Part shown: piece after piece, positions 1-8,402 of the stretch | Layout: the number at the start of each line of letters is the position of its first letter | Position numbering within the stretch: position 1 is the first letter of the stretch | Assembly: GCA_900319245.1 (NCBI GenBank) | Contig: ONNQ01000005.1 | Coordinates: 35,972-99,971, forward strand | Reading direction: 5' to 3' | From: an uncultured Lachnospiraceae bacterium | GTDB taxonomy: Bacteria; Bacillota; Clostridia; Lachnospirales; Lachnospiraceae | DNA length: 64,000 nucleotides | Program-made: the position numbers and the translations under genes | Notes under the pieces: generated by a model | Databases searched by the model: none | Seen by the model: the letters and a program-made list of their open reading frames with translations, nothing else | Told to the model about the DNA's origin: nothing

Positions 1-1
1 G

Positions 2-700
2 GGCCTCGCTTATGCGGGAGGAGACTGGGATGGAAACAAGTATAGTTCCTTTGCTCCTGACACTGATAACGTGATCCCTATCACAGATGAAGAGTACCTT
101 GAAGACGATATTGTTTCCCGATTATGTACATGGTTGAAAGTTGTCTATGGCGAAGAAACACTTGAAGACAATCTTGATTCCATTGCAAACGCACTTGGTA
201 ATAAGGGTGCATCCAGCCGAGAAGTCATCCGGAACTATTTCTTGAATGATTTTTTCAAGGATCATTGCCAAACTTATTCCGTGACTGGCTCTGGTAAACG
301 TCCGATATATTGGCTTTTCGATTCTGGAAAACAGAACGGCTTCAAGGCTCTGATTTACCTGCATCGCTACAATGCGGACACCATTGGTAATCTCCGTATC
401 GATTATCTGAATCGTATGCAGCGTATTTATGAAAGCGAAATAAGCCGTATGCAGGATATGATCGACCACAGTACAAGTGGCCGTGAAGTGGCGCAAGCAA
501 CAAAACGCCGCGAAAAATTAACGAAACAGCTGAAAGAATGCCGTGAATACGATGAGAAGCTTGCGCATCTGGCGCTGTCTCGTATTGAGCTTGATCTAGA
601 CGATGGCGTAAAGAAAAACTATCGCAAGATTCAGACTGCGAATGATGGGAAATTCTATGAGGTTCTTGCTGATTCTAAGAACATCATGTCCAAGGAGTAA
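2..700 (+). CDS. pglX: BREX-1 adenine-specific DNA methyltransferase PglX, C-terminal part
   Basis: The reading frame is open from base 2, so this is the last ~232 residues of a gene that begins outside the window; the GTG at 71 is internal. The tail carries the lysine/arginine-rich helical segment typical of the PglX C-terminus, including a run with WLFDSGKQNGFKALIYLHRY and a long charged coiled-coil-like stretch after it. In BREX type 1 systems PglX methylates host DNA to mark self and is needed for phage exclusion. The methyltransferase motifs themselves lie upstream and cannot be checked. Identification rests on the tail plus the following pglZ and brxL in canonical order; pglZ starts 14 bp downstream. 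Confidence 0.85.
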   Translation, partial: GLAYAGGDWDGNKYSSFAPDTDNVIPITDEEYLEDDIVSRLCTWLKVVYGEETLEDNLDSIANALGNKGASSREVIRNYFLNDFFKDHCQTYSVTGSGKRPIYWLFDSGKQNGFKALIYLHRYNADTIGNLRIDYLNRMQRIYESEISRMQDMIDHSTSGREVAQATKRREKLTKQLKECREYDEKLAHLALSRIELDLDDGVKKNYRKIQTANDGKFYEVLADSKNIMSKE

Positions 701-714
701 CGGAGGTATAGCTT

Positions 715-3237
715 ATGGCAGAGCTTAACCTAAAACAAATCATAGATCGACTGAATGCTGAGTTTACGGGTGATACCCGGAAACTGGTTTTCTGGTACGA
801 CGATAAGGCGGAGTTCGCGGAGGATATTGAACGCATTGAGCTGGAGAATGCCAAGGTTTATCAGATGAAGCCGGATAACCAGTTTGCAACGAAGCGTTTT
901 CTGGAGCGCGAGGATACGACGACAAACTATCTGATCTATGCTCCGTTCCCGAAGCCGGATGTAAGAGAAAACCATCTGGAAGACACTCTGTTGTATTCCA
1001 AGCGGTTCTTTGCTGACCGTGCTTCTCTGCTGTCTGTTGATCTCGGTATTGAAGAGAACTACAAGCCGATCATCGAGAAGCATATTAAGTTCTTTGCCAG
1101 CAAAGAGCGGACACAGCGCTTCTATGACCTGGAGATTGAAAACTTCAACGAGGAAAATATCCTTGTCGGCCTTCTGAGCGCGGTATGCAAGACGCGCACC
1201 TGCTCTTTCGAGGAGGTGTTGCGTGTCATGATCACAGAGGGATCGCTGGAAGACAATAAGTTCCTTGCTGAAATGGAAAAGTATGATCTCCTGCCGTCCT
1301 TCTGGAAGCTCTGTGAACAGCAATTCGGTTATACCGATGCGAAGCCGACATTGGAGAAGCTGATTGTCACGATGTTTGTCACATCGACCGCACGGCAGCT
1401 CGGCTGCGAAGTGCCGGCAGGCTGGAAGAGCTTCGTTTCCTACAAATCCGGGAATATCATTGCTTTCCTGGATAACCTGATGAACAGCGTGCTTTACAGT
1501 GGGCGCTTTGATGAATTGTCCAAGCATGTTTCTGACGGCCTGAATACTATGTCAGCCTTTGTCGGAATGCAGCCGGAAATGCTGATTGATGTCGAGACGT
1601 TCATTTCCGCAGATCAGATACTTGTGAAATGGCTCATTGACCGTCTGACCGCTGAAGATACCGGTGCAATGCTGGATCGCGTTATGATTCCGGAGCTCTG
1701 TGAGAAGCGGATGAAGATGCATTTCGGAAAGCGGACGAAAAAGACCTATCAGCTACTTCTGAGTGCATACCATCTGATCGTTGCTGCGAACTACAGCTGC
1801 CCGGATGGATTTAAGAATGTGATCAAGCAGTATCTGGCGAAGGATTACCAGATTGATCAGGAGTATCGGAAGTTCTATTGCAGCTTTGATCAGATCGAGG
1901 ATACGGGAGCTTTTGAAGGCCTCCGCACTCTGATCGAGAACATCTATACCAACGAGTACCTGGGTAAAATCATGCCCAAGTGGAACGAGGGTATTCAGGA
2001 AACCGGCGCACTTCAGGAAATGCCTTTGCAGCGCAATTTCTATAATCGTTATCTGCGCAACGCAAAAGAGCGCACGGTTGTGATTATTTCGGATGCGATG
2101 CGATATGAGGTTGGGCAGGAACTGTTCAAGCGAATGCTGGATGACCCGAAGTGTACCGCAAAGATGGAAGCACAGCTTTCTGTCCTGCCGTCCTATACAA
2201 GGCTTGGCATGGCCGCTCTGCTGCCGCATAAAACTCTGACGATGACGGATGATTTCCGGGTGCTGGTGGATGATGTCCTGTGCAATGATCTTTCCTGCAG
2301 GCAGACCGTTTTGCAGAAACATCAGGCAAACGGTGTGTGCGTGCAGTTCGATGATATCAAGGGCTTAAAGAAAAATGACCTGCGAGATATCTTCACAGGT
2401 ATGCAGGTGGTTTATGTGTATCATAACCAGATTGACGCCCGTGGAGATAAGGCTACGACCGAGGACGAAGTGTTTGTGGCATGTCAGGAAGCGATTGCGG
2501 AGATTATGGATTTGATCCGGAAGATCTCTACCAATGCGAATACATACCGCTTCATCATAACGTCCGATCATGGCTTCATCTATAAGCGGGACAAGCTTTC
2601 CGAAAGTGATAAGATCGGTGCCATCAACGATAAGAAGGCGTTTATCAATCGGCGCTTTATCGTGGCGCAGGAAGCAGTCGTGGATGAAGGTGTCCAGAGC
2701 CTGTCCTTGGGGCTGATTCTGTATAATGACGATACCAAGCAGGTATCCTTCCCCGTCAGCAGCAATGTTTTCAAGGTGGCCGGCGGCGGACAGAACTTTG
2801 TCCACGGCGGATCATCTCCGCAGGAAATGCTCGTTCCGGTGCTGGATATCAAGATGGAACGCGGACACATGGAAACAAGACCTGCGCAGATCGCTCTAGT
2901 CAGTATCGTGCAGAAGATAACGAACCTGATTGCCACTATGGACTTTATCCAGACTGATGCCGTCAGCGACACCGTGAAGAAGACGACGTACAAGATGTAT
3001 TTCGTCTCAGAGGATAATGAGAAGATTTCCAACGAGAATATCTATATCGCTGACAGCCGTGACACCGATCCGCAGAAGCGAATCTTCCGGATGCGGTTCA
3101 CTTTCAAGAATAAGAAATACGATAAGAACAAGCAGTATTACCTTGTCGTATATGATGATGCTACTGGAATTGAAGCGTTCCGTCACCCGGTTATTATGGA
3201 CCTGGCATTTGCGGATGATTTTGGCTTCAACTTCTGA
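715..3237 (+). CDS. pglZ: BREX-1 system phosphatase-like protein PglZ (type A)
   Basis: An 840-residue protein of the usual PglZ length. It carries the alkaline-phosphatase-superfamily metal motifs of the PglZ domain: S459-D-A-M-R at the start of the domain and S617-D-H-G further on. The N-terminal half is the helical region common to type A PglZ proteins. In BREX it is a core component whose phosphatase or nuclease-like chemistry acts with PglX and BrxC. An AGGAGG-like site (cggaggtatagctt) sits just before the ATG, 14 bp after pglX, and brxL follows 22 bp downstream, so the three are one operon. Both metal motifs look intact. Confidence 0.93.
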   Translation: MAELNLKQIIDRLNAEFTGDTRKLVFWYDDKAEFAEDIERIELENAKVYQMKPDNQFATKRFLEREDTTTNYLIYAPFPKPDVRENHLEDTLLYSKRFFADRASLLSVDLGIEENYKPIIEKHIKFFASKERTQRFYDLEIENFNEENILVGLLSAVCKTRTCSFEEVLRVMITEGSLEDNKFLAEMEKYDLLPSFWKLCEQQFGYTDAKPTLEKLIVTMFVTSTARQLGCEVPAGWKSFVSYKSGNIIAFLDNLMNSVLYSGRFDELSKHVSDGLNTMSAFVGMQPEMLIDVETFISADQILVKWLIDRLTAEDTGAMLDRVMIPELCEKRMKMHFGKRTKKTYQLLLSAYHLIVAANYSCPDGFKNVIKQYLAKDYQIDQEYRKFYCSFDQIEDTGAFEGLRTLIENIYTNEYLGKIMPKWNEGIQETGALQEMPLQRNFYNRYLRNAKERTVVIISDAMRYEVGQELFKRMLDDPKCTAKMEAQLSVLPSYTRLGMAALLPHKTLTMTDDFRVLVDDVLCNDLSCRQTVLQKHQANGVCVQFDDIKGLKKNDLRDIFTGMQVVYVYHNQIDARGDKATTEDEVFVACQEAIAEIMDLIRKISTNANTYRFIITSDHGFIYKRDKLSESDKIGAINDKKAFINRRFIVAQEAVVDEGVQSLSLGLILYNDDTKQVSFPVSSNVFKVAGGGQNFVHGGSSPQEMLVPVLDIKMERGHMETRPAQIALVSIVQKITNLIATMDFIQTDAVSDTVKKTTYKMYFVSEDNEKISNENIYIADSRDTDPQKRIFRMRFTFKNKKYDKNKQYYLVVYDDATGIEAFRHPVIMDLAFADDFGFNF

Positions 3238-3259
3238 TAGATAGAACGGAGGCAAGAGA

Positions 3260-5320
3260 ATGTCGGAATTCTTTGAGACCGATGACAGAAGAACTGTCCT
3301 GAAGAATAAGCTCCGTCAGTATTTTGACGGGAAGATCGTGCGGAAAGATCTGACGAAGAAGATCAAAGAGGGAGCCAACGTTCCGGTGTATGTGCTGGAG
3401 TTCCTTCTCGGTCAGTATTGTAGTTCAGATGATCCAGAGATCATTGAGCAAGGTGTTGAGAATGTAAAGCGAATCCTTGCTGATAATTTCGTGCGGCCTG
3501 ATGAGGCTCAGAAGATTCTGTCTGTTCTCCGCCAGCGCGGCAGCCACACCGTTATTGATATGATCACGGTGAATCTGGACATTAAACATGACTGCTATGT
3601 CTCAGATTTCTCTAACCTTGGTTTGAAGGGTATTCCGATTGATGAGGAATACCCGACAAAATATGATCGTCTCCTCTGCGGCGGTATCTGGTGCATCGTT
3701 CAGTTGGATTATGAGTTCATCGAAGAAGAACGGAATGGGACACCGATTCATATCCGTAAGCTGACGCCGATCCAGATGCCTCATGTAGACATCAATGAAC
3801 TGAAGGACGGCCGGAAAGCCTTTTCCAAAGAGGAATGGATCGATGTATTGCTGCGTTCCATTGGTATGGAGCCGGACGAACTGGAGTACCGTGAGAAATG
3901 GCTGCTTCTGACCAGAATGCTGCCGCTTATTGAGAATAACTTCAATTTGTGTGAGCTCGGCCCAAGAAGTACAGGCAAATCTCACCTGTATAAAGAAATA
4001 TCTCCGAACAGCATCCTTGTGTCCGGCGGCCAGACCACCGTTGCCAACCTGTTTTATAACATGGCAAGAAAGCAGGTGGGGCTTGTCGGTCTCTGGGATT
4101 GCGTGGCCTTTGATGAAGTCGCCGGTATTCACTTCAAGGATAAAGACGGCGTACAGATCATGAAAGACTACATGGCTTCCGGCTCTTTTGCCCGTGGCAA
4201 GGAAGAAAAGGCAGCCTCCGCATCCATGGTCTTTGTTGGAAACATCAATCAGAACGTGGATGTCCTTCTGAAAACATCCAGTCTGTTTGATCCGTTCCCG
4301 CCTGAAATGGGTACAGATACGGCGTTCCTGGATCGTATGCATTGCTATATTCCCGGCTGGGAGATTCCGAAGTTTCGTCCGGAACACTTCACGGATGACT
4401 ATGGATTCATCACGGACTATCTGTCGGAGTTCATTCGTGAGCTGCGGAAAGAACAGTACGGAGACGCTTTGGACAAGTATTTCCGTCTGGGAAAGAACCT
4501 GAACCAGAGAGATACCATTGCTGTGCGGAAGATGGTTGACGCCTATGTGAAGCTGCTTTATCCGGATGGTGTGTTCGACAAAGAACAGATCGAAGAGATT
4601 CTGACGATTGCGCTTGAAATGCGTCGGCGTGTAAAGGAACAGTTGAAAAAGCTTGGCGGCATGGAGTTCTATGATGTGAATTTCTCCTACATCGACAATG
4701 ATTCCTTTGAGGAGCATTATGTTTCCGTGCCGGAACAGGGCGGCGGAAAGCTGATTCCGGAGGGAATGTGCAATCCGGGCCAGGTATATACCGTATCCCG
4801 TGGAAAATCCGGTATGATCGGCGTATTCCGTCTGGAATCGCAGATGCTTCCGGGCAACGGCAAGTTTGACCGTACCGGCCTCGGTTCAGATCGGGAGTGT
4901 AGGGAGGCCTCCAATACGGCATTCAATTTCCTAAAAGCAAACGGGAACCGGATCAGCGGCAGCATCAGCACGACTACAAAGGATTACATCGTTAACTATC
5001 AGGATTTACAGGGCATCGGGATGACCAACAAGCTGGCGCTGCCGACGTTGATCGCACTCAGCTCTATTGCCCTGAGCAAACCGACCGTGAGCTCTCTAGC
5101 CGTATTGGGTGAGATCAGCATCAGCGGAACCATCATCAAGGTAGATGAGCTTGCAAATTCGCTGCAAGTTTGCCTGGATTCCGGCGCGAAGAAGGTATTG
5201 CTGCCGATTACTTCTGCCGGTGATCTCGGTATAGTTCCTGCAGAACTGGTCGGATGCTTCAACCTGATTTTCTATAGCAGCGCCGAGGACGCAGTATATA
5301 AGGCGCTGGGAGTGGAATGA
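3260..5320 (+). CDS. brxL: BREX-1 Lon-like ATPase BrxL
   Basis: A 686-residue AAA+ protein. Walker A is G234-P-R-S-T-G-K-S241, and a Walker B-like segment ending VAFDE follows about 45 residues on. The C-terminal ~170 residues have the Lon-protease fold signature (LGEISISGTIIKVDE, then a GAKKVLLP segment). BrxL is the final core component of type 1 BREX and forms DNA-translocating AAA+ rings; the Lon-like domain is generally thought not to act as a classical protease. The ribosome site GGAGG lies before ATG 3260. The next gene starts 26 bp downstream. Confidence 0.93.
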   Translation: MSEFFETDDRRTVLKNKLRQYFDGKIVRKDLTKKIKEGANVPVYVLEFLLGQYCSSDDPEIIEQGVENVKRILADNFVRPDEAQKILSVLRQRGSHTVIDMITVNLDIKHDCYVSDFSNLGLKGIPIDEEYPTKYDRLLCGGIWCIVQLDYEFIEEERNGTPIHIRKLTPIQMPHVDINELKDGRKAFSKEEWIDVLLRSIGMEPDELEYREKWLLLTRMLPLIENNFNLCELGPRSTGKSHLYKEISPNSILVSGGQTTVANLFYNMARKQVGLVGLWDCVAFDEVAGIHFKDKDGVQIMKDYMASGSFARGKEEKAASASMVFVGNINQNVDVLLKTSSLFDPFPPEMGTDTAFLDRMHCYIPGWEIPKFRPEHFTDDYGFITDYLSEFIRELRKEQYGDALDKYFRLGKNLNQRDTIAVRKMVDAYVKLLYPDGVFDKEQIEEILTIALEMRRRVKEQLKKLGGMEFYDVNFSYIDNDSFEEHYVSVPEQGGGKLIPEGMCNPGQVYTVSRGKSGMIGVFRLESQMLPGNGKFDRTGLGSDRECREASNTAFNFLKANGNRISGSISTTTKDYIVNYQDLQGIGMTNKLALPTLIALSSIALSKPTVSSLAVLGEISISGTIIKVDELANSLQVCLDSGAKKVLLPITSAGDLGIVPAELVGCFNLIFYSSAEDAVYKALGVE

Positions 5321-5346
5321 GTAATTATGGAAGGTGGTGAAGCAGT

Positions 5347-6387
5347 TTGAGCATTCCTGTTTACTACCTGTCTTTGCCCCACGATTTGTCGGGCAGCAGG
5401 AGTAAAAATAGATTTCGCGCTGAGCTTCTGTGGGGCGTGAGTAAGATGCTTGATCTTATGGAAGAGGACCGTGATTTTACGATGGTCTTTGATTACGCTT
5501 GCGACATAGAAGTTCATTATGAAAACGGCTTCGAATTCTTCCAAATAAAAACACATAGTCGGAGTAAGTCTTACACGACAAAACGGCTAACTAAGGTTGA
5601 AGGAGAAGGGTCTATTCTCGGAAAGCTATATGTTCTGGTAAAGAACAATTTCCCCGGAGAAGTACGCGTTGCTGTAGTAAGCAATGTTCCATACAGTTCA
5701 ATGCCGGCTGATGCGTTGCTCAATTGCTTTTTGAGTCTGCCAGATAATGATCAAAGAGAGATTGTTACAGCATTAAAGGATGAGTTGGAGATAGACAGTA
5801 TCGACCTTTCAAAGTTGTTCTATCTTCAAACCAATATAGATCTTGAGCATCCTGATGATGCGGTTCGCGGGAAACTAACCCTTGCCTTTGAAAGAATAAA
5901 GAAATGTGAGCCGACAAATCCCAATGCGTTATACAGGCTTATAGTTGATACTGTTTCTGAAAAGGCATGTTACGAATATTCAGCAGCAGATTACGATGAA
6001 ATTCTTCGATTAAAAGGCCTTTCGAGAAAACAGTTTGATGAGTTACTGGACTTACATGCTGAAAAATCCAAAACCGGTATATCTGCGGCAACCGAGTATA
6101 TTAATCAATTGCCAAATATAAGGGACCGAATGATCTATAAACGATCGTTGCCCAATGTACTTAAACTATTATCCACATCATGGCCGATAAAGGAAATTGA
6201 GTCTGAAATTGCACAATATCTCCGGGAAAATGATGTGGGAGATATGGAGACGGCAATTGATCTTCTGATTACAAGATTCAATGATCGATTTCCCGTAGAA
6301 GTGAGCCGAGCCGATAAAGCAGTGCTATACATAGTCGTTATAAAACGTTTTGAAGATGGAGTGTATGGATATGAAGATGGCATTTAA
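5347..6387 (+). CDS. DUF4297/Cap4-like dsDNA nuclease, effector of ABC-3C/Lamassu-type pair
   Basis: A 346-residue protein read from TTG 5347, which has a good upstream ribosome site (GAAGGTGGTG). The N-terminal ~120 residues show a PD-(D/E)xK restriction-endonuclease pattern: D53-x-E55, then E63-F-F-Q66-I-K68-T. This resembles the Cap4/DUF4297 nuclease module of Lamassu LmuA and of ABC-three-component effectors. The remaining ~220 helical residues would be the partner-binding part. The gene overlaps the next ATPase gene by 17 bp (up to 38 bp for the longer start), which indicates co-translation. Inferred job: DNA-degrading effector unleashed by the SMC-like partner. The exact family is not certain from motifs alone. 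Confidence 0.7.
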   Translation: MSIPVYYLSLPHDLSGSRSKNRFRAELLWGVSKMLDLMEEDRDFTMVFDYACDIEVHYENGFEFFQIKTHSRSKSYTTKRLTKVEGEGSILGKLYVLVKNNFPGEVRVAVVSNVPYSSMPADALLNCFLSLPDNDQREIVTALKDELEIDSIDLSKLFYLQTNIDLEHPDDAVRGKLTLAFERIKKCEPTNPNALYRLIVDTVSEKACYEYSAADYDEILRLKGLSRKQFDELLDLHAEKSKTGISAATEYINQLPNIRDRMIYKRSLPNVLKLLSTSWPIKEIESEIAQYLRENDVGDMETAIDLLITRFNDRFPVEVSRADKAVLYIVVIKRFEDGVYGYEDGI

Positions 6388-8053
6388 GGAATTGTTACTT
6401 TTTTCTCCACACGAGAAAAAAGCCAAAAGAATTACATTCGAAAATGGGATCAATGTCATCACTTCAAATCAGGAGGATGGCACTGACAGGGGTAAGTCTG
6501 TAGTAATGAGGAGCTTATATCATGCACTTGGGGCAGAGAGCTTTTTCGAGACGAAGTGGGACACCAAGAGCAAAATATATGTGCTCCATTTAGGCATTGA
6601 TGAAAAAGAATATTACATATATCGCTCGGCTGATTTATACAAGTTCTTTGACGAAGAAAAGAACCTGCTATTTGTGTCTACCCATAGTCATGAGTTGGCG
6701 GAACAGCTGAAAAAATATACTGGGTTCGCTGTCATGCTTCCGGAAAGAAATAGCAAAAGATTAGAGATTACTCCGCCTGTGTACAATTATCTTCCATTTT
6801 TCTTGGATCAAGATCACTATGACGGCAGCAAATACGCTTCATTTAGAAATTTGCAGCAGTATGTTAACTATAAGGACTCTGTGCTCTTCTATCATCTTGG
6901 CATCTATGACGAAGCGTACTTTGAACTTGTAAGAGCAAAGGAAGCTTTGACGGATCAATATAACGGTCATAAGTCGCGGCTTGATATGCTACATGCTATG
7001 CAATCAGATATAGAAGCGCGGATAGGTGCAGGTGCCTGCTCATCCGACATTGATGCTTTAAGAAAAGATGTAGAGCTATATCGAAAAGAATATGTGGCTG
7101 TTTTGTCAAAGCTCAATAAGTGCAAGGCAAAACTGGTTGAGCTTAGAAACAATCTCTATGAATACGAAACCTTGCTCCATGAGATGAGTTCGTTGTCGTC
7201 AAAAAACGAAAAGGAGATCAGCCAGCTTAATGAACATATTTGCCCGGAATGTGGATCAGTATTGAGAGAAACCACGTCTTTACGAAGCAAGCGTTATAAC
7301 CTCGCAGAAGACATTGTTATTGTAAAAAACGAGTTGCAAGTGGCCATCCAAAATGCTACTGGTGAAATTGAGAAGGAAGAGGCAAAATATCAAAAATTAC
7401 TGGAACAGCTGTCTGCGTATGAGGAGAAGCTAAAGCTGAATACGAAGCAAGCGAATGATGTAATTCGGTATAAGGGACTCTGTGAAATTCGTGAAGGTAT
7501 CGTCTCGGAGCGATATGATGTGCTTGAGTATATTGATGAGGAAGAGTTAAAGTTAAAAGAGCTAGCAAAAGAATTTAAAAAATACAGTGAGAAAAAGAAG
7601 CGCATTGAAGAAAAGTACTACGAGTTGCTCGTCACCTATAGAACTAAATTCGGATTGAATGAAATAGAGCCGGAAAAATTCAAAAAGCTTACAAATAACT
7701 TCACTGCGAGCGGGAGTAATAAAAACATAGCTACAGTGATCTGGTATCTTGCTATTCTCAATCTTAGAAGAGAGTTTAATCCAGATGCCATTGAATTTCC
7801 CGTCGTTTTTGACAGCCCGAACAATGTCGAAACCGATAATGTGAAGAAACACGCTTTGCTTCAGTATATTTTGGATAATGCGACGGATTCACAGCTCATA
7901 TTGTCCAGTATTGGCTTCAGTGCTTCTGAGTTTTCAGGCGCAGATAGTATTAACGTCATAACTCTTGAAAATGCGAAATATTCGTTGCTGGACGAAGAGG
8001 CGTATTTTGAAAATGAGCAACTGCTTAATGAGCTGTGTGATGCGGAAAAATAA
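6371..8053 (+). CDS. SMC/Rad50-like ATPase with zinc hook (DUF2326-like), ABC-3C/Lamassu-type partner
   Basis: About 560 residues. Walker A is G37-T-D-R-G-K-S43. Two coiled-coil arms (~residues 190-285 and ~310-430) flank a Rad50-style hook, C291-P-E-C294. A C-terminal ABC segment holds F-D481-S-P-N, the usual Walker B variant of this class. The organisation matches short SMC-like ATPases of ABC-three-component and Lamassu defence systems. Start 6371 is preferred because GGAG at 6357 is well spaced; ATG 6350 is in frame but would extend deeper into the nuclease gene. No small middle component follows, so this may be a two-gene version, or the third gene has been lost. Confidence 0.72.
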   Translation: MKMAFKELLLFSPHEKKAKRITFENGINVITSNQEDGTDRGKSVVMRSLYHALGAESFFETKWDTKSKIYVLHLGIDEKEYYIYRSADLYKFFDEEKNLLFVSTHSHELAEQLKKYTGFAVMLPERNSKRLEITPPVYNYLPFFLDQDHYDGSKYASFRNLQQYVNYKDSVLFYHLGIYDEAYFELVRAKEALTDQYNGHKSRLDMLHAMQSDIEARIGAGACSSDIDALRKDVELYRKEYVAVLSKLNKCKAKLVELRNNLYEYETLLHEMSSLSSKNEKEISQLNEHICPECGSVLRETTSLRSKRYNLAEDIVIVKNELQVAIQNATGEIEKEEAKYQKLLEQLSAYEEKLKLNTKQANDVIRYKGLCEIREGIVSERYDVLEYIDEEELKLKELAKEFKKYSEKKKRIEEKYYELLVTYRTKFGLNEIEPEKFKKLTNNFTASGSNKNIATVIWYLAILNLRREFNPDAIEFPVVFDSPNNVETDNVKKHALLQYILDNATDSQLILSSIGFSASEFSGADSINVITLENAKYSLLDEEAYFENEQLLNELCDAEK

Positions 8054-8056
8054 TTG

Positions 8057-8293
8057 ATGGTTGGAAAGTATAGAGTCATAACACAGTGCAGCAGCACCCG
8101 CTTCAAAGATGAGTTCATGGAGGTGCAAAAGTGGCTAACACTGGAAGGAAACATTGTAATCAATGGTGGCCTCATCGGCCATTCCGGTGATAACGAAGTT
8201 TGGGAAAACATGGACGAGGGCACTCTGACGAAAACAAAAGAGATGCTGGACGACATGCACAAGCGCAAGATTGACATAGCAGATGCAGAATAA
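8057..8293 (+). pseudogene. Truncated nucleoside 2-deoxyribosyltransferase-like protein
   Basis: The 78-residue frame begins 3 bp after the SMC-like ATPase. It matches, almost residue for residue, the first ~75 residues of the intact 110-residue protein at 13906-14238 (same MVGKY start, TLEGNIVI, GHSGDNEVWE and KEMLDDMHKRKID blocks). It then ends in a stop, losing the C-terminal GYIGSSTRSEIEYA motif of the family. The early CGSTRF motif is also altered to CSSTRF. The copies differ at many third positions, so this is an old divergent relative rather than a fresh duplication. It is probably non-functional. Confidence 0.7.
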
Positions 8294-8402
8294 TACAGGT
8301 AAACTATTTGTGGCGTAAACTAATCTTCACCATGAATGTTTAAATGATATGAATCTACAATGAGAAATAATAACGATGTGATGGTAATTAGAATAATCAA
8401 AT

